DNA of 64,000 bases. Origin: Cupriavidus pauculus. Its GTDB lineage: Bacteria > Pseudomonadota > Gammaproteobacteria > Burkholderiales > Burkholderiaceae. Both the position numbers and the translations under genes were made by a program. Under the pieces are notes generated by a model, which was not told the origin of the DNA, searched no databases, and saw only the letters and a program-made list of their open reading frames with translations. Positions within the stretch are counted from its first letter, which is position 1; each line of letters opens with the position of its first letter. Of this stretch, positions 44,859 to 54,352 are shown piece by piece. The stretch lies in the NCBI RefSeq assembly GCF_002858765.1, contig NZ_PJRP01000007.1, positions 1 through 64,000 on the forward strand. The letters run 5' to 3'.

Positions 44859-44943
44859 TCCGAGGGGTGAATGCGATTGACGGTCTGTGACATGCAGGAA
44901 CCGCCGCACATCGGCATCTGCCGAGCCGTGCGGCTTCTTTTTT
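44850..44943 (+). ncRNA. Candidate structured RNA or attenuator
   Basis: Two hairpins in series: CATTC (44856-44860) with GAATG (44869-44873), then a two-tier stem with GCCGCAC (44903-44909) pairing to GTGCGGC (44928-44934) and inner TCGGC/GCCGA. The last is followed directly by TTCTTTTTT. A possible -35 TTGATC at 44816 precedes it. No gene upstream on this strand needs the terminator, so a short RNA of about 90 bases or a leader attenuator for the gene at 45021 is plausible. Confidence 0.35.
44903..44943 (+). terminator. Strong intrinsic terminator
   Basis: Outer stem of 7 bp (GCCGCAC/GTGCGGC) and inner stem of 5 bp (TCGGC/GCCGA), then a nine-base T-rich tail. It reads on the plus strand, 78 bases before the small gene at 45021. 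Confidence 0.75.
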
Positions 44944-45020
44944 GTTTGAACTGTGCACCGGTCACGGAACGCTGAGCCGTCGGTGACAGCCCGCGTCTGC
45001 AAGGCAAGAAGGGAGGGGTA

Positions 45021-45224
45021 ATGGAACTCGTGTTGGAAACCGCGCCTGTCGGTACCGACTTCGCGGGCTTGGAGGCCGTGCTACCGCGACTGCGCGAGGA
45101 GGGGTTCGTTCTGGCGTGGGAAAGACTGGAAACGGGTACTTATCGCGTGCAGGTCGACGATGATGTCATTGGCGCTCTCGCTCAGATGAACGCGCTGTCC
45201 TTCAAGGCAGGCGCATCTGGTTAG
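45021..45224 (+). CDS. Small hypothetical protein (67 aa)
   Basis: AGGGAGGGG ends 3 bases before the ATG. The product (MELVLETAPVGTDFAGLEAV, then GFVLAWERLETGTYRVQVDD) has alternating strand and helix character, like a small alpha/beta domain. I do not recognise it. It follows the candidate attenuator, which may control it. Confidence 0.6.
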   Translation: MELVLETAPVGTDFAGLEAVLPRLREEGFVLAWERLETGTYRVQVDDDVIGALAQMNALSFKAGASG

Positions 45225-45533
45225 CGCCAACAGCGTCGGACAGGATTGGGGCCGCTCCGGCAACGCGCGCATTGACGGGTAAGCTGCCCGGCAGATCAGC
45301 CATCATACCTTCGAGCCACCGCCGCATTGCTTCGATCCTAGGTTATGGCGCTCTTTCCCAGAAGCGTTGAACGCGGCGAGGATGGAAGAGGACATAGGAC
45401 GCGCAGTGTCGCCATGCGACGTCAAAGAAAAAACCACGTCCCGAAGGACGTGGCGTAAGGTTCTAATGGTAGTGCCAATGTCTCGGCACGACAGCCCTGC
45501 TCTCTACATATGGAAACGGGGTATGCAGACGAC
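45225..45533. other. Intergenic region with autotransporter terminator
   Basis: Apart from the hairpin at 45424-45453 nothing is recognised in these 309 bases. Confidence 0.5.
45424..45453 (-). terminator. Autotransporter terminator with TTCG loop
   Basis: CCACGTCC (45434-45441) and GGACGTGG (45446-45453) form a perfect 8-bp stem with CGAA between them, which is TTCG on the minus strand. The A-run at 45424-45433 gives a T-run on the minus strand. It ends the transcript of the autotransporter gene about 80 bases after its stop. Confidence 0.8.
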
Positions 45534-48416
45534 TTACCACTTCACTCGCACGCCGAGCTTTGCACCGATAGCGTTGCTGTCACCGAAGTTCTGCACGCTG
45601 GTGCGTGCCAGCAGTTCGCCGTAGACCGTGTACCGGTCATCGTTCCAGTTCAGCGATGCACCGATACCCAGTCCAGCCCACAGCGCCTGTTCCTTGCTGA
45701 CCACGCTGATGTCGGCCACCCGTGCCGACGTACCGTGCAGGAAGTCGTAGTACAGGTTCGTGATGCCGTAGATGTGCGAGCGCTGCGTCTTGCCGTTGCC
45801 CGCCGTCCACTTGGTCTCATGGTCCAGCGACACCCCCAGGCGCGAGACCAGGCTGTTGCCGTTGTCGCGCGACACATTGGCGCCGTATTGGTCGGTGAAC
45901 GCATCGAAGCGCACCTGCGACCAGGCCAGTTGGGCCTGCGGCGTGATCGACCAGTTACCGCCCAGCGCGAGCTGGTGGCCGGCTTCCACGCTGGTGGCCA
46001 CGCCGCTGCCCCGATTGCCGTTGGCCAGCTTGGCGGCCAGCGTCGACGAACGGATGTCGGTGTCGTACCACGTCAGCGTCGCGCGGGCATCGACATACGC
46101 GCCATTGTTGCCATACCACGTAGCCGTTCCGCCAAACCCATAGCCGGTGGCATCGATCGAGCCATTGCCGAACATCGACGAGACGTTGGAGTTGGCAATG
46201 CCATAGTGGAAGGTCGGACCCACTACCAGTGTTCCGGACTGGTTCTGGATAACCGGTGCATCGACACCGCCTTCGAACTTCCACATGCGGACGTTGTAGC
46301 TGGCGCTGGTGGTACTGGTCGACGGATCAATGTGCGTGTTCGAGCCTTCCACACGTGCCCAGGCGCCACGGCCGATCACCGGCTTGCCGGCTTCCTGCTC
46401 GGCCTGCACCGAGGCGTTGGGCGACCACGAGCGGTTGCCGACGCGCTGCTGCAGCGTGCCCAGCTCGTTGAAGCGTTGCAGCACGCTGGAATAGGCTTCA
46501 TACAGGGGGACCGTCGGTGCCAGCAGCGGTCCGGAAGCCGCCGCCGCTGCCGTGCCGACCGAAGCGGGGTCGAGCAGCGTCGAACGCAGATACCAGTCGC
46601 CGTCCGTCGGCGTGGACGCGCCGTTCTTGAACAACCGGTACGCATATGCGCCACCGACCACGGCCTGCTGACCCTGGAACGTATAGTCGCCGGCCAGCGC
46701 GAAGGTGCCGTTCGATGCGCCCTGCACGTCGATGACCTTGATGCCTTCCGAAGTCAGTTCCCCGGTGCCGCCAACGTTGACCACCCGGACCTGGCTGGTG
46801 CCCGACGTGTCTCCGGTCACCAACAGGCGTCCCGTGGCTGAGGTATCACCGCCGAGCGCCGTGTTCACCTGCAACGTACCGCCATTGCCGATGTAGTTGC
46901 CCGCAATCGTCAGCACGCCCGAGCCGCCGCCCGGCGTCACGGTACCGGTGTTGGTGACGTTGCCAAAGATCGTGCCGGAGCCGGACAGCGTACCAGCCGC
47001 ATTGACCGTCACCGGGCTGGTGATCGAGCCATCGATGGCCAGCGTGCCGAGGTTGACGGTCGTCGGGCCCGTGTACGTACTGGCCGCGGTCAAAGTCGTG
47101 GCGCCCGCGCCGCTCTGCGTCAGCCCGCCCGCGCCGGACACCACACCGCTGTACGTATAGGCGTCAGAGCGGTTGAATGCCAGCGTGGCACCCGTGTTCA
47201 CGGTCACGTTGCCGGCCAGGCTGCCGCTGGTGCCCCCATTGCCGATCTGCAGCGTGCCCTGGTCGACCGTCCATGGCGTCGTGACCGTACCGGTGCCGAT
47301 CAGTGCCCAGGTGCTGGCGCCGGTCTTGGTGAAGCTGTCGAAATACTGATACTGGGCGGTGTCGCCAATGGTCGAGACGTCGAAGACCGCGTTGGTGTCG
47401 CCGCCGAGGCGGAAGGCGTCGTTCGTACCCGTTGCACTGGCCACGACGTTGCCGATGATGTTGGAGCCCGCCTGAAGCTCGAGGGTCGCGCGGCTGTTGG
47501 CGCCTGCACCGAACTGAATCGCGGTGGCAGAGCCCTCGCCGGCCCGCACCGTGCCGGCGTTCACCAAGGTAATCGTATTGACCGTAGACGACGTGAATAT
47601 CGCCGCGGCACCCTTGCCGCCCTCCAATAGTCCGGTATTTTCGATCGAGAAGGTGCCGGTATTTGCCAACCGCACGGCATTGCCGCCAGTTAGCCCGCCG
47701 TTCAAGTCACTCCCTCCGCGGATCGTACCTTGGTTCACGAGGCTAGCTGGGGAAAGCGCATTCCCGAAGCTGACGCCCGCCCCCCCAGTGCCGCCAACAG
47801 CGTCGCCGCCGACGATCGTGCCTGATGCAGCGTTGACGACATTGCCACCGCTGGCGACGCTAACCGCTGCACCACCGGTGCCGGTTGTTGCGCCGCCACC
47901 GTTGATAGAGCCGTTGTTAGTGAGCGTGATGGAACCGCCCAAAACAAAGCCCGTGCCGCCGGCGCCGGTACCAGTCTGGGTACCACCAGTCACCGAGCCG
48001 TTGTTGATGGCCACACCGTTGGCTTGGGCCTGACCAGTGCCTGCGGTTGTACCACTCAGCCCCACAAACGTCCCGTTATAGGTTCTGGAAGCCGTGGTAG
48101 CGCTTGTGAATCCGCCCGCGCCCGGATTTCTGGTCAACACATAGCCTTGTGTATCCAGGATAAGCGGCTTGGAGACAGAGGGAATCGCCGTCGAAAGCGT
48201 GAGGGCAAAACTCGCACCGAGGCGGATCGTGGCCGTCGGATCGCCGTCAGCATTGGCCGCCGTGACGGCTGCGCGCAGTTCGGTTTCGTTGTTGACCAGA
48301 TATTCGGCGGCGGATGCGCAGACCGGAAACAACAGCGCGACGGCAATGGTGATGGAGGACGCTTTCGGCGCGCGCACGCCCTCCTGCCGGATTCCACGAC
48401 AAAAGTTGGACTTCAC
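45534..48416 (-). CDS. Type Va autotransporter (beta-helix passenger, AT barrel)
   Basis: 960 aa from a GTG at 48416 with AAGGGG 8 bases upstream. A signal peptide covers about residues 1-36 (VCASA-AEYL). The passenger, to about residue 600, is Gly/Thr/Asn-rich with repeats such as NNGSITGG-like and VTVNTGATLAF, typical of a right-handed beta-helix; TYTGPTTVNLGTLAIDGSIT is the autotransporter-associated repeat. The C-terminal barrel begins near residue 684 (GRGAWARVEGSNTHID) and ends KLGVRVKW, with a terminal aromatic residue. No protease triad is visible, so an adhesin-like surface role is likely. It stands alone with its own terminator. Confidence 0.93.
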   Translation of the reverse strand: MKSNFCRGIRQEGVRAPKASSITIAVALLFPVCASAAEYLVNNETELRAAVTAANADGDPTATIRLGASFALTLSTAIPSVSKPLILDTQGYVLTRNPGAGGFTSATTASRTYNGTFVGLSGTTAGTGQAQANGVAINNGSVTGGTQTGTGAGGTGFVLGGSITLTNNGSINGGGATTGTGGAAVSVASGGNVVNAASGTIVGGDAVGGTGGAGVSFGNALSPASLVNQGTIRGGSDLNGGLTGGNAVRLANTGTFSIENTGLLEGGKGAAAIFTSSTVNTITLVNAGTVRAGEGSATAIQFGAGANSRATLELQAGSNIIGNVVASATGTNDAFRLGGDTNAVFDVSTIGDTAQYQYFDSFTKTGASTWALIGTGTVTTPWTVDQGTLQIGNGGTSGSLAGNVTVNTGATLAFNRSDAYTYSGVVSGAGGLTQSGAGATTLTAASTYTGPTTVNLGTLAIDGSITSPVTVNAAGTLSGSGTIFGNVTNTGTVTPGGGSGVLTIAGNYIGNGGTLQVNTALGGDTSATGRLLVTGDTSGTSQVRVVNVGGTGELTSEGIKVIDVQGASNGTFALAGDYTFQGQQAVVGGAYAYRLFKNGASTPTDGDWYLRSTLLDPASVGTAAAAASGPLLAPTVPLYEAYSSVLQRFNELGTLQQRVGNRSWSPNASVQAEQEAGKPVIGRGAWARVEGSNTHIDPSTSTTSASYNVRMWKFEGGVDAPVIQNQSGTLVVGPTFHYGIANSNVSSMFGNGSIDATGYGFGGTATWYGNNGAYVDARATLTWYDTDIRSSTLAAKLANGNRGSGVATSVEAGHQLALGGNWSITPQAQLAWSQVRFDAFTDQYGANVSRDNGNSLVSRLGVSLDHETKWTAGNGKTQRSHIYGITNLYYDFLHGTSARVADISVVSKEQALWAGLGIGASLNWNDDRYTVYGELLARTSVQNFGDSNAIGAKLGVRVKW

Positions 48417-48443
48417 TGAACTACCCCTTATTTGTATTGTTAT

Positions 48444-48459
48444 CGCTACATTCGTAGCG
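48444..48459. promoter_or_regulatory. Inverted repeat upstream of the autotransporter
   Basis: CGCTAC (48444-48449) and GTAGCG (48454-48459) with four bases between, 28 bases before the GTG start. A related GCGCTAC lies at about 48495. It may be an operator or a leader hairpin. Confidence 0.3.
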
Positions 48460-48681
48460 GGGGCGATGGTAGATCACACATTGATGTTATGTAAGCGCTA
48501 CAGATAACGTCCTGTGGTGACACGACGACGGGCTGCAATATCCCCGTTGCAGTTAGGGATAGTGACGTATTAGAGGCTACGCTCTAAAAGCGACGTGTGT
48601 TCTGCAATGCGAAACGCTTGCGGCGGGAAAGATAAGCGGCTGACCCGATGAAGCTGGCACAGGCACGTTGGCCCACGACCG

Positions 48682-48984
48682 TCAGATATCACCCAGTAGA
48701 GCGTCCGCAGCAATTCGTGCCCGTTGCAAAGATGCGTCTTCAGCCGCACACCGCGTGCCGTAGCCCGAGATCGAAAAATAGGGGCCACACAGCCGCGCGC
48801 CTTCCTCGTCCTCGACCGCCACCTCATAGTCCCACTCCGGCCGGCGTGCAGGCACCGTAGCCGGGAACACGAAAAGGTCTAGGACGAGTCCGCGATAGAG
48901 TTGGTTGGTGTGGCCAGTTGCGTGGTTCAAGATAGCCCTCTGTAGGCCGGCGGGGTGCACGAACCAAGGCGGCACGCGCGACAT
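48682..48984 (-). CDS. Small orphan protein (100 aa), beta-strand plus helix family
   Basis: ATG at 48984 (MSRVPPWFVHPAGLQR); a GTG at 48999 adds 5 residues. The core QLYRGLVLDLFVFPATVP and EWDYEVAVEDEEGARLCGPY gives strands, and the end EDASLQRARIAADALLGD is the alanine-rich helix. The order fits the small orphan family of this window. There is no clear ribosome site. The gene lies alone between the autotransporter and the efflux operon. Confidence 0.5.
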   Translation of the reverse strand: MSRVPPWFVHPAGLQRAILNHATGHTNQLYRGLVLDLFVFPATVPARRPEWDYEVAVEDEEGARLCGPYFSISGYGTRCAAEDASLQRARIAADALLGDI

Positions 48985-49377
48985 ATCCGGTGGTGACACC
49001 TACAGGGTGCGCGCATTGACGTGTTTCCCTTGTCAGCGTTTGTCCGATAATCCCTCGGGTCCGCCGGACCAAGGTGGCCCCCGAGGCTCCAGCAGACCCG
49101 TGCCTCATGAAGGAAGCCACCGCCACATCGGTGTGCTTTAGGGCGATCCCGGCACCATCCTGGGACGGTGGCGGCCCATTTCCTTCGCTGACTCCGGCTT
49201 GAGCGCGACGCCACCCTTGAACGGACTCTCGTATCGGCGCGAGCACGCCAGCATTTATTCTGCTATTCTCTGACTTATCAACTATTGTCACGCCAAATAT
49301 CTCGACCTGCAGGCGGCGAGATCCTGCTATGCATGTTGGTATCCGTGCTCGTATTCATTTAACTGATGCATCAGATA
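48985..49377. other. Upstream region of the efflux operon
   Basis: No credible gene. The region ends in the palindrome at 49363-49374, and bases from about 49250 to 49377 are AT-richer than their surroundings, as expected for a regulated promoter. Confidence 0.45.
49363..49374. promoter_or_regulatory. Palindromic operator candidate (MarR-type)
   Basis: CTGATGCATCAG is a perfect 12-base palindrome lying 4 bases before ATG 49378. The operon ends in a marR-type gene, whose product would be the natural ligand of this site. Confidence 0.45.
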
Positions 49378-50844
49378 ATGACTAGGCAATCTTCTTGCGT
49401 GGCCGGCCGGGTTGCCGCTGTTGCGCTCTTTGCATCACTGACCGCCGCAATGACCGGCTGCGCGAACTACGCAGGTATTCACAGCGATAATGAGTTGTTC
49501 CAGCCAACACAACTTGCGACCACTCAAAGCCTTCCGCCAGAAAGCGGACACTGGCCCCCTAGTGACTGGACAGTGCCATTCGGCGACCCGCAACTGAAGG
49601 CGCTGATCGATGAAGCGCTACAAGGCAGCCCATCCATTGAAAAGACCCGGGCCCGTATCGCGGCGGCAGAGGCATACAGCGAGACCGCCAACGCCAACAC
49701 GCTCCCGCAAGTCGGCGCCGGATACACCTGGACGCGCCAGCGACTCACCGAGAGCACCTTCATTCCACCGGGATTCGCGGGTACATGGCAATCCGAAAAC
49801 AAGGCCATCGTCAGCGCTACCTATGAACTGGATCTCTGGGGCAAGAATCGCGAGGCGCTTCGCTCTGCCATCTCGATGGTCCATGTGGCCAAAGCCGATG
49901 CCGAGCAGGTAAAGCTGACCTTAAGCCAGACAATCGCCCGTAGCTACAACGAACTCGGCCGTCTATATGCCCTCTTGGATATTGCACGGGACGAAGTTAC
50001 GCGGCGCGGTGAGGTGCTGCGCATCACGCGTGGTCGCGTCCAGATGGGACTGGAGACCGAGGTCGAGCAACAGACCGCCCAGGCCAACTTCGCGGCGGCA
50101 CAGGTCGCCGTCTCGGCCCTTGAAGGAAGTATCCAACGCATCCAATATCAACTCGGCGCACTGGTCGGCAAAGGCCCTGACCGCGGGCTAGCCATCGCCC
50201 GACCGACCTTCGACAGACTCGATGAAGTGCGTCTGCCCGACAATCTGCCGGCGGATCTTGTGTCGCGGCGGCCAGACATCGTCGCGGCACGCTGGCGCGT
50301 AGAGGCTACCACTCACGACATCAAGGTAGCAAAGGCCGAGTTCTATCCGGATATCAACCTAAGCGCTGCCATCGGCCTGGACGCATTCGGGTGGGGACGC
50401 TTCCTGCGTGCGGCGAGCCGCACGGCCTCCGCCGGCCCCGCCATCCATCTCCCGATCTTTGACGGCGGCGCATTGCGCGCACAGCTGAAGGGTCGCTACG
50501 CCGATTTTGATTTCGCCGTGGCTAGCTACAACGACACCCTGGTCCAGGCGTTCAGCGATGTCGCCACACAACTCTCTGACATTCGCACCACGGATGCCCA
50601 GCTTGTCAACGCGGTTCGGACCGACGAGGCCGCGCAGCGCGCCGTGAAACTGGCGCTAGCTCAATATCAGGCCGGCCTGACAACCCAATTGACCGTCCTG
50701 AACGCACAGACCGCGGCGCTGGCCAGCAGGCAGGCGGTCACAAACCTGCGCATGCAGCGCAGGGACCGCCAAATCGCACTGGCCGCGGCGCTCGGCGGTG
50801 GCTACTCGGCCAACACCCTGCCGACTACCGATCTGCCTCGCTAA
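49378..50844 (+). CDS. Outer-membrane efflux lipoprotein (NodT/OprM family)
   Basis: 488 aa from ATG 49378; an ATG at 49366 is inside the palindrome and less likely. The lipobox AMTGC puts the lipidated Cys at residue 28. The two TolC-like repeats are recognised by WTVPFGDPQLKALIDEAL and SYELDLWGKNREALRSA-type text (here TYELDLWGKNREALR) and LPADLVSRRPDIVAARW, PIFDGGALRAQL. It forms the trimeric outer-membrane channel for the EmrA/EmrB-type pump encoded next. Confidence 0.94.
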   Translation: MTRQSSCVAGRVAAVALFASLTAAMTGCANYAGIHSDNELFQPTQLATTQSLPPESGHWPPSDWTVPFGDPQLKALIDEALQGSPSIEKTRARIAAAEAYSETANANTLPQVGAGYTWTRQRLTESTFIPPGFAGTWQSENKAIVSATYELDLWGKNREALRSAISMVHVAKADAEQVKLTLSQTIARSYNELGRLYALLDIARDEVTRRGEVLRITRGRVQMGLETEVEQQTAQANFAAAQVAVSALEGSIQRIQYQLGALVGKGPDRGLAIARPTFDRLDEVRLPDNLPADLVSRRPDIVAARWRVEATTHDIKVAKAEFYPDINLSAAIGLDAFGWGRFLRAASRTASAGPAIHLPIFDGGALRAQLKGRYADFDFAVASYNDTLVQAFSDVATQLSDIRTTDAQLVNAVRTDEAAQRAVKLALAQYQAGLTTQLTVLNAQTAALASRQAVTNLRMQRRDRQIALAAALGGGYSANTLPTTDLPR

Positions 50845-50880
50845 TGCGGCAACCGCCACGTGAACCATACAGGTGACATG

Positions 50881-52170
50881 ATGACCACAACGCAATCGAA
50901 TTCGACTGACAATACCCAGGCCACTTCCGCCTCCCCGCGTACCCGCAAGCGGCTGCTTGCCCTTCTGGGACTCACCACTTTGGTCGCGGCCGCTGGGTAC
51001 GGCACCTACTATTACACCGTGGCACGCTTTCACGAAGAGACCGACGACGCCTACGTCAACGGCAATCTCGTGCAACTGACGCCTCAGGTGAGCGGAACCG
51101 TCATCGCCGTGAACGCCGACGATACACAACTCGTCAGGGCAGGCGAACCGGTCGTCATGCTGGACCCTGCGGATGCACGCATCGCGCTTGCCAACGCTGA
51201 GGCGGCACTTGGGCAGACGGTGCGTCAGGTCAGCGCACTATATGTGAGCAACAACACCCTGGCGGCAACCATCAAGCAGCGCGAGGTAGATCTCGCGCGG
51301 GCGCGTGAAGACTTGCGTCGACGCACCTCGGTCTTGGAAACCGGCGCTGTCGCAGCGGAAGACATCGCGCACGCCCGCGACGCGGTGAAGGCCGCGCAGG
51401 CGGCCTTGGAAACAGCATCCCAACAGTTGGCATCGAACCGGGCCCTGACCGATCAGGTGACCGTTGACGACCATCCGAGCGTCCAGGCGGCCGCCACGCG
51501 TGTGCGCGACGCCTTCCTCGCCAACGCCCGCAACAGCCTCCCCGCGCCGGTAAGCGGCTACGTGGCGCGACGTTCAGTGCAGGTGGGCCAGCGTGTGGCG
51601 CCGGGCAACCCACTCATGGCGATCGTCCCGCTCGACAGCGTCTGGGTAGATGCCAACTTCAAGGAAGTCCAGCTGAAGCACATTCGCATTGGCCAGCCGG
51701 TAACCCTGCGTGCTGATCTGTACGGCAGCAACGTGACCTACCACGGCAGAATCGTTGGGTTTTCGGCCGGGACCGGCAGTGCCTTCTCGACGCTTCCCGC
51801 ACAGAATGCCACCGGCAACTGGATCAAGGTCGTTCAGCGCTTGCCAGTCAGGATCGCGCTGAATCCCGAGGATCTGCGCGCCCATCCGCTTCAGATTGGC
51901 CTGTCCATGCAGGTCGACGTCGAGACGCACCGGCAAGGCGACAATCTTGATCCCTCCAAGACAACTGCTACCCCAGCCCGCACGACCTATCGCACTGAAG
52001 TCTTCGATGGGCATGGCGCCGAAGCAGATAACGAAATCCGGCGAATCATCGCCCGCAACAGCGGTGGCGACAGCAGGATGGCCGGACCTAACGCGCGAAG
52101 CGCCGCAAGTGTAACGGTGGCGCGCGGCGGCGCGAGCACCGCCGCCAAAGCGGACGGCAGCGATCTCTAA
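50881..52170 (+). CDS. emrA: EmrA/HlyD-type membrane fusion protein
   Basis: 429 aa from ATG 50881, with AGGTG upstream. A single membrane span lies near residues 25-43, followed by the HlyD segment TDDAYVNGNLVQLTPQVSGT, a coiled-coil hairpin (EVDLARAREDLRRR and KAAQAALETASQQL), the lipoyl half APVSGYVARRSVQVGQRV and the beta-barrel segment VWVDANFKEVQLKHIRIGQP. The C-terminal 60 residues are unusual and charged. It bridges the inner-membrane MFS pump and the outer-membrane channel. Confidence 0.94.
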   Translation: MTTTQSNSTDNTQATSASPRTRKRLLALLGLTTLVAAAGYGTYYYTVARFHEETDDAYVNGNLVQLTPQVSGTVIAVNADDTQLVRAGEPVVMLDPADARIALANAEAALGQTVRQVSALYVSNNTLAATIKQREVDLARAREDLRRRTSVLETGAVAAEDIAHARDAVKAAQAALETASQQLASNRALTDQVTVDDHPSVQAAATRVRDAFLANARNSLPAPVSGYVARRSVQVGQRVAPGNPLMAIVPLDSVWVDANFKEVQLKHIRIGQPVTLRADLYGSNVTYHGRIVGFSAGTGSAFSTLPAQNATGNWIKVVQRLPVRIALNPEDLRAHPLQIGLSMQVDVETHRQGDNLDPSKTTATPARTTYRTEVFDGHGAEADNEIRRIIARNSGGDSRMAGPNARSAASVTVARGGASTAAKADGSDL

Positions 52171-52203
52171 GGCGAAAGCAGACAAACACCGACGGAGCGC
52201 ACG

Positions 52204-53763
52204 ATGTCCAACTCTCTGACAAGCCACTCGCCGCCCCCCCTGACCGGAGGCCGACTGGTGCTGGGCAGTCTGGCAGTGGGGCTTGCGACGTTCATGAACG
52301 TCCTTGACTCGTCCATTGCCAACGTTGCCATCCCCACCATCTCCGGCAACCTTGGCGTCTCCGTGGACGAAGGCACCTGGGTCATTACGCTGTTCGCCGC
52401 CGCCAATGCGGTCGCCATACCGCTGACAGGCTGGCTGACGCAACGCACGGGACAGATCCGCTTGTTTGTTGGGTCCATTCTCCTGTTCGTACTTGCTTCC
52501 TGGCTCTGCGGCATAGCGCCAAACCTCACGTTCCTGCTCGCCGCGCGGATTCTGCAAGGCATCGTAGCCGGGCCCATGGTTCCACTGTCTCAGGCCATCC
52601 TGCTGGGATCCTACCCGAAGGAGAAAAGCGGTCAGGCGCTGGCGTTGTGGGCGATGACGGCGACCGTGGGGCCGATTGCCGGGCCAGCGCTCGGCGGATG
52701 GATGACTGACAGCTATTCGTGGTCATGGATCTTCTACATCAATATCCCGGTCGGCCTCTTCGCCGCAGCCGTCACCTGGGCAATCTACCGCGAGAGGGAA
52801 ACGCCGGCACGGCGGATCCCATTCGACGCGGTGGGACTGGTCTCCCTCGTCACCTGGGTGGCAGCACTTCAGATCATGCTGGACAAGGGCAAGGATCTGG
52901 ACTGGTTTGCGTCGCCCGTCATCATTGGCCTTGCCGTGATTGCCCTGCTGGGTTTTCTCTTCTTCGTGATTTGGGAGCTGACCGAGGCCAATCCCATCGT
53001 AGATTTGCGTCTATTCAAGCGTCGCAACTTCTTGGCGGGCACCATTGCCATCTCGGTGGCCTTCGCCGTCTTCTTTGCGAACCTTGTCGTCCTGCCTCAA
53101 TGGATGCAGCAATACTTGGCATACCCCGCCGTGAACGCCGGCCTTGCCACGGCACCGCTGGGGATCTTTGCAGTCCTGCTCGCCCCGGTGATCGGCAAGC
53201 TGATGCCAAAGGCCGAGATGCGCGTCCTGGCCACGCTGTCGTTTCTCGGCTTCGGGGCAGTGTTCTTCATGCGCTCCCAGTACACCACTGGCGTGGACAC
53301 GTTCACGCTGGTTCTACCAACCCTCCTGCAAGGCGTTCCGACCGCACTGTTCTTTGTGCCCCTGACGGCCATCCTGCTGTCTGGGCTTCCGCCGGAAAAG
53401 ATTCCGGCAGCCGCTGGGCTGTCGAACTTCGCGCGTATTTTCTGTGGCGCGGTGGGTACATCGCTCGCCACCACCGTGTGGAACAATCGCACCGTACTGC
53501 ACCACGCCCGGCTCGTTGAAAATGCTAGCCCCAACAACCCGATCTATGGTGCCGCACTTCAATCCATCGAATCGACGATGCACCTCTCCCCGGGACAGGC
53601 CACTGCCTACTTTGAAAAACAACTCAATGTCCAGGCGATCATGCTGGGGTTGAACGACATCTTCTGGGTCTCTGCGCTCATCTTCGTGGCCATCATTCCG
53701 CTCATATGGCTAACCAAACCGGCACGTGGTGTAGCAGCCGGCGCGGCATCTGCTGCTCACTAA
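52204..53763 (+). CDS. emrB: EmrB-type DHA2 MFS multidrug exporter
   Basis: 519 aa with fourteen hydrophobic spans. Motifs: FMNVLDSSIANVAIPTISGN in helix 1, QRTGQIRLFVGSILLF in loop 2-3, and TATVGPIAGPALGGWMTDSY (antiporter motif C) in helix 5; WSWIFYINIPVGL follows. It exports hydrophobic drugs with the EmrA and outer-membrane partners. It starts 33 bases after emrA. Confidence 0.95.
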   Translation: MSNSLTSHSPPPLTGGRLVLGSLAVGLATFMNVLDSSIANVAIPTISGNLGVSVDEGTWVITLFAAANAVAIPLTGWLTQRTGQIRLFVGSILLFVLASWLCGIAPNLTFLLAARILQGIVAGPMVPLSQAILLGSYPKEKSGQALALWAMTATVGPIAGPALGGWMTDSYSWSWIFYINIPVGLFAAAVTWAIYRERETPARRIPFDAVGLVSLVTWVAALQIMLDKGKDLDWFASPVIIGLAVIALLGFLFFVIWELTEANPIVDLRLFKRRNFLAGTIAISVAFAVFFANLVVLPQWMQQYLAYPAVNAGLATAPLGIFAVLLAPVIGKLMPKAEMRVLATLSFLGFGAVFFMRSQYTTGVDTFTLVLPTLLQGVPTALFFVPLTAILLSGLPPEKIPAAAGLSNFARIFCGAVGTSLATTVWNNRTVLHHARLVENASPNNPIYGAALQSIESTMHLSPGQATAYFEKQLNVQAIMLGLNDIFWVSALIFVAIIPLIWLTKPARGVAAGAASAAH

Positions 53764-53780
53764 CGGAATCACGTGCCATC

Positions 53781-54245
53781 ATGTCCAGCAGGCTGACTTC
53801 GCAGGTTTTGCCCCATGACATCCAGCTTCTGGTCCAGAGCGGACGGTTGCGTCGCGCATTGCAACACCGCCTGGCGGCCGCGCTCACCTCATTCAATCTG
53901 AGTGTCGCAAAATGGCTCGTTCTTTCACTGATTCAACGCAAGGGCGAGGCAACGCTGACAGAGATCGCCGAGGCATTCGACCATGATGCTGGGGCCGTAT
54001 CCCGAACAATGGGTGCACTGCGCAGCATGGGCTTGCTCGTGTCGCGCCCCGCCCCACTTGATCGTCGAAGCACCGTACTGTCACTGAGCGAAGCCGGGCA
54101 AAGTCTTTTTCAAGCGATTACGGCAAGCACGACCGTCGATGTTGAAGACATGTTGCGCTGCGCCCTTGGCCCGGACGAACTGCAGAAGATGATCAGCCTT
54201 ATGCAGCAGGCGGCCTATGCTCTTGAAACAATCGTACGTAGCTAG
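53781..54245 (+). CDS. MarR-family transcriptional regulator
   Basis: 154 aa from ATG 53781 (MSSRLTSQVLPHD). The winged helix reads LTEIAEAFDHDAGAVSRTMG, then ALRSMGLLVSRPAPLDRRST, VLSLSEAGQSLF. It is the last gene of the efflux operon, 17 bases after emrB, and probably represses it through the palindrome at 49363-49374, with a pump substrate as inducer. Confidence 0.93.
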   Translation: MSSRLTSQVLPHDIQLLVQSGRLRRALQHRLAAALTSFNLSVAKWLVLSLIQRKGEATLTEIAEAFDHDAGAVSRTMGALRSMGLLVSRPAPLDRRSTVLSLSEAGQSLFQAITASTTVDVEDMLRCALGPDELQKMISLMQQAAYALETIVRS

Positions 54246-54352
54246 GCCAACCGACGCAAGATTGCGGCAGCGCGCCGGATAGCGCAATCCGCTCCTGAGA
54301 AGCCAATGCACGCGATGGGCGACCACCCAGGCTGCTTGCTTGTCCATGCATG

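Noticed and set aside
45510-46841. 443-codon open frame on the plus strand
   Set aside because: It is antisense to the autotransporter barrel, which has clear signal peptide and barrel motifs. The antisense text is His/Arg/Val-rich and is a by-product of GC-rich codon use.
45534-48416. Repeats in this region as a CRISPR or repeat array
   Set aside because: The short Gly/Thr/Asn-coding repeats are in frame and belong to the beta-helix passenger; no constant repeat-spacer pattern exists.
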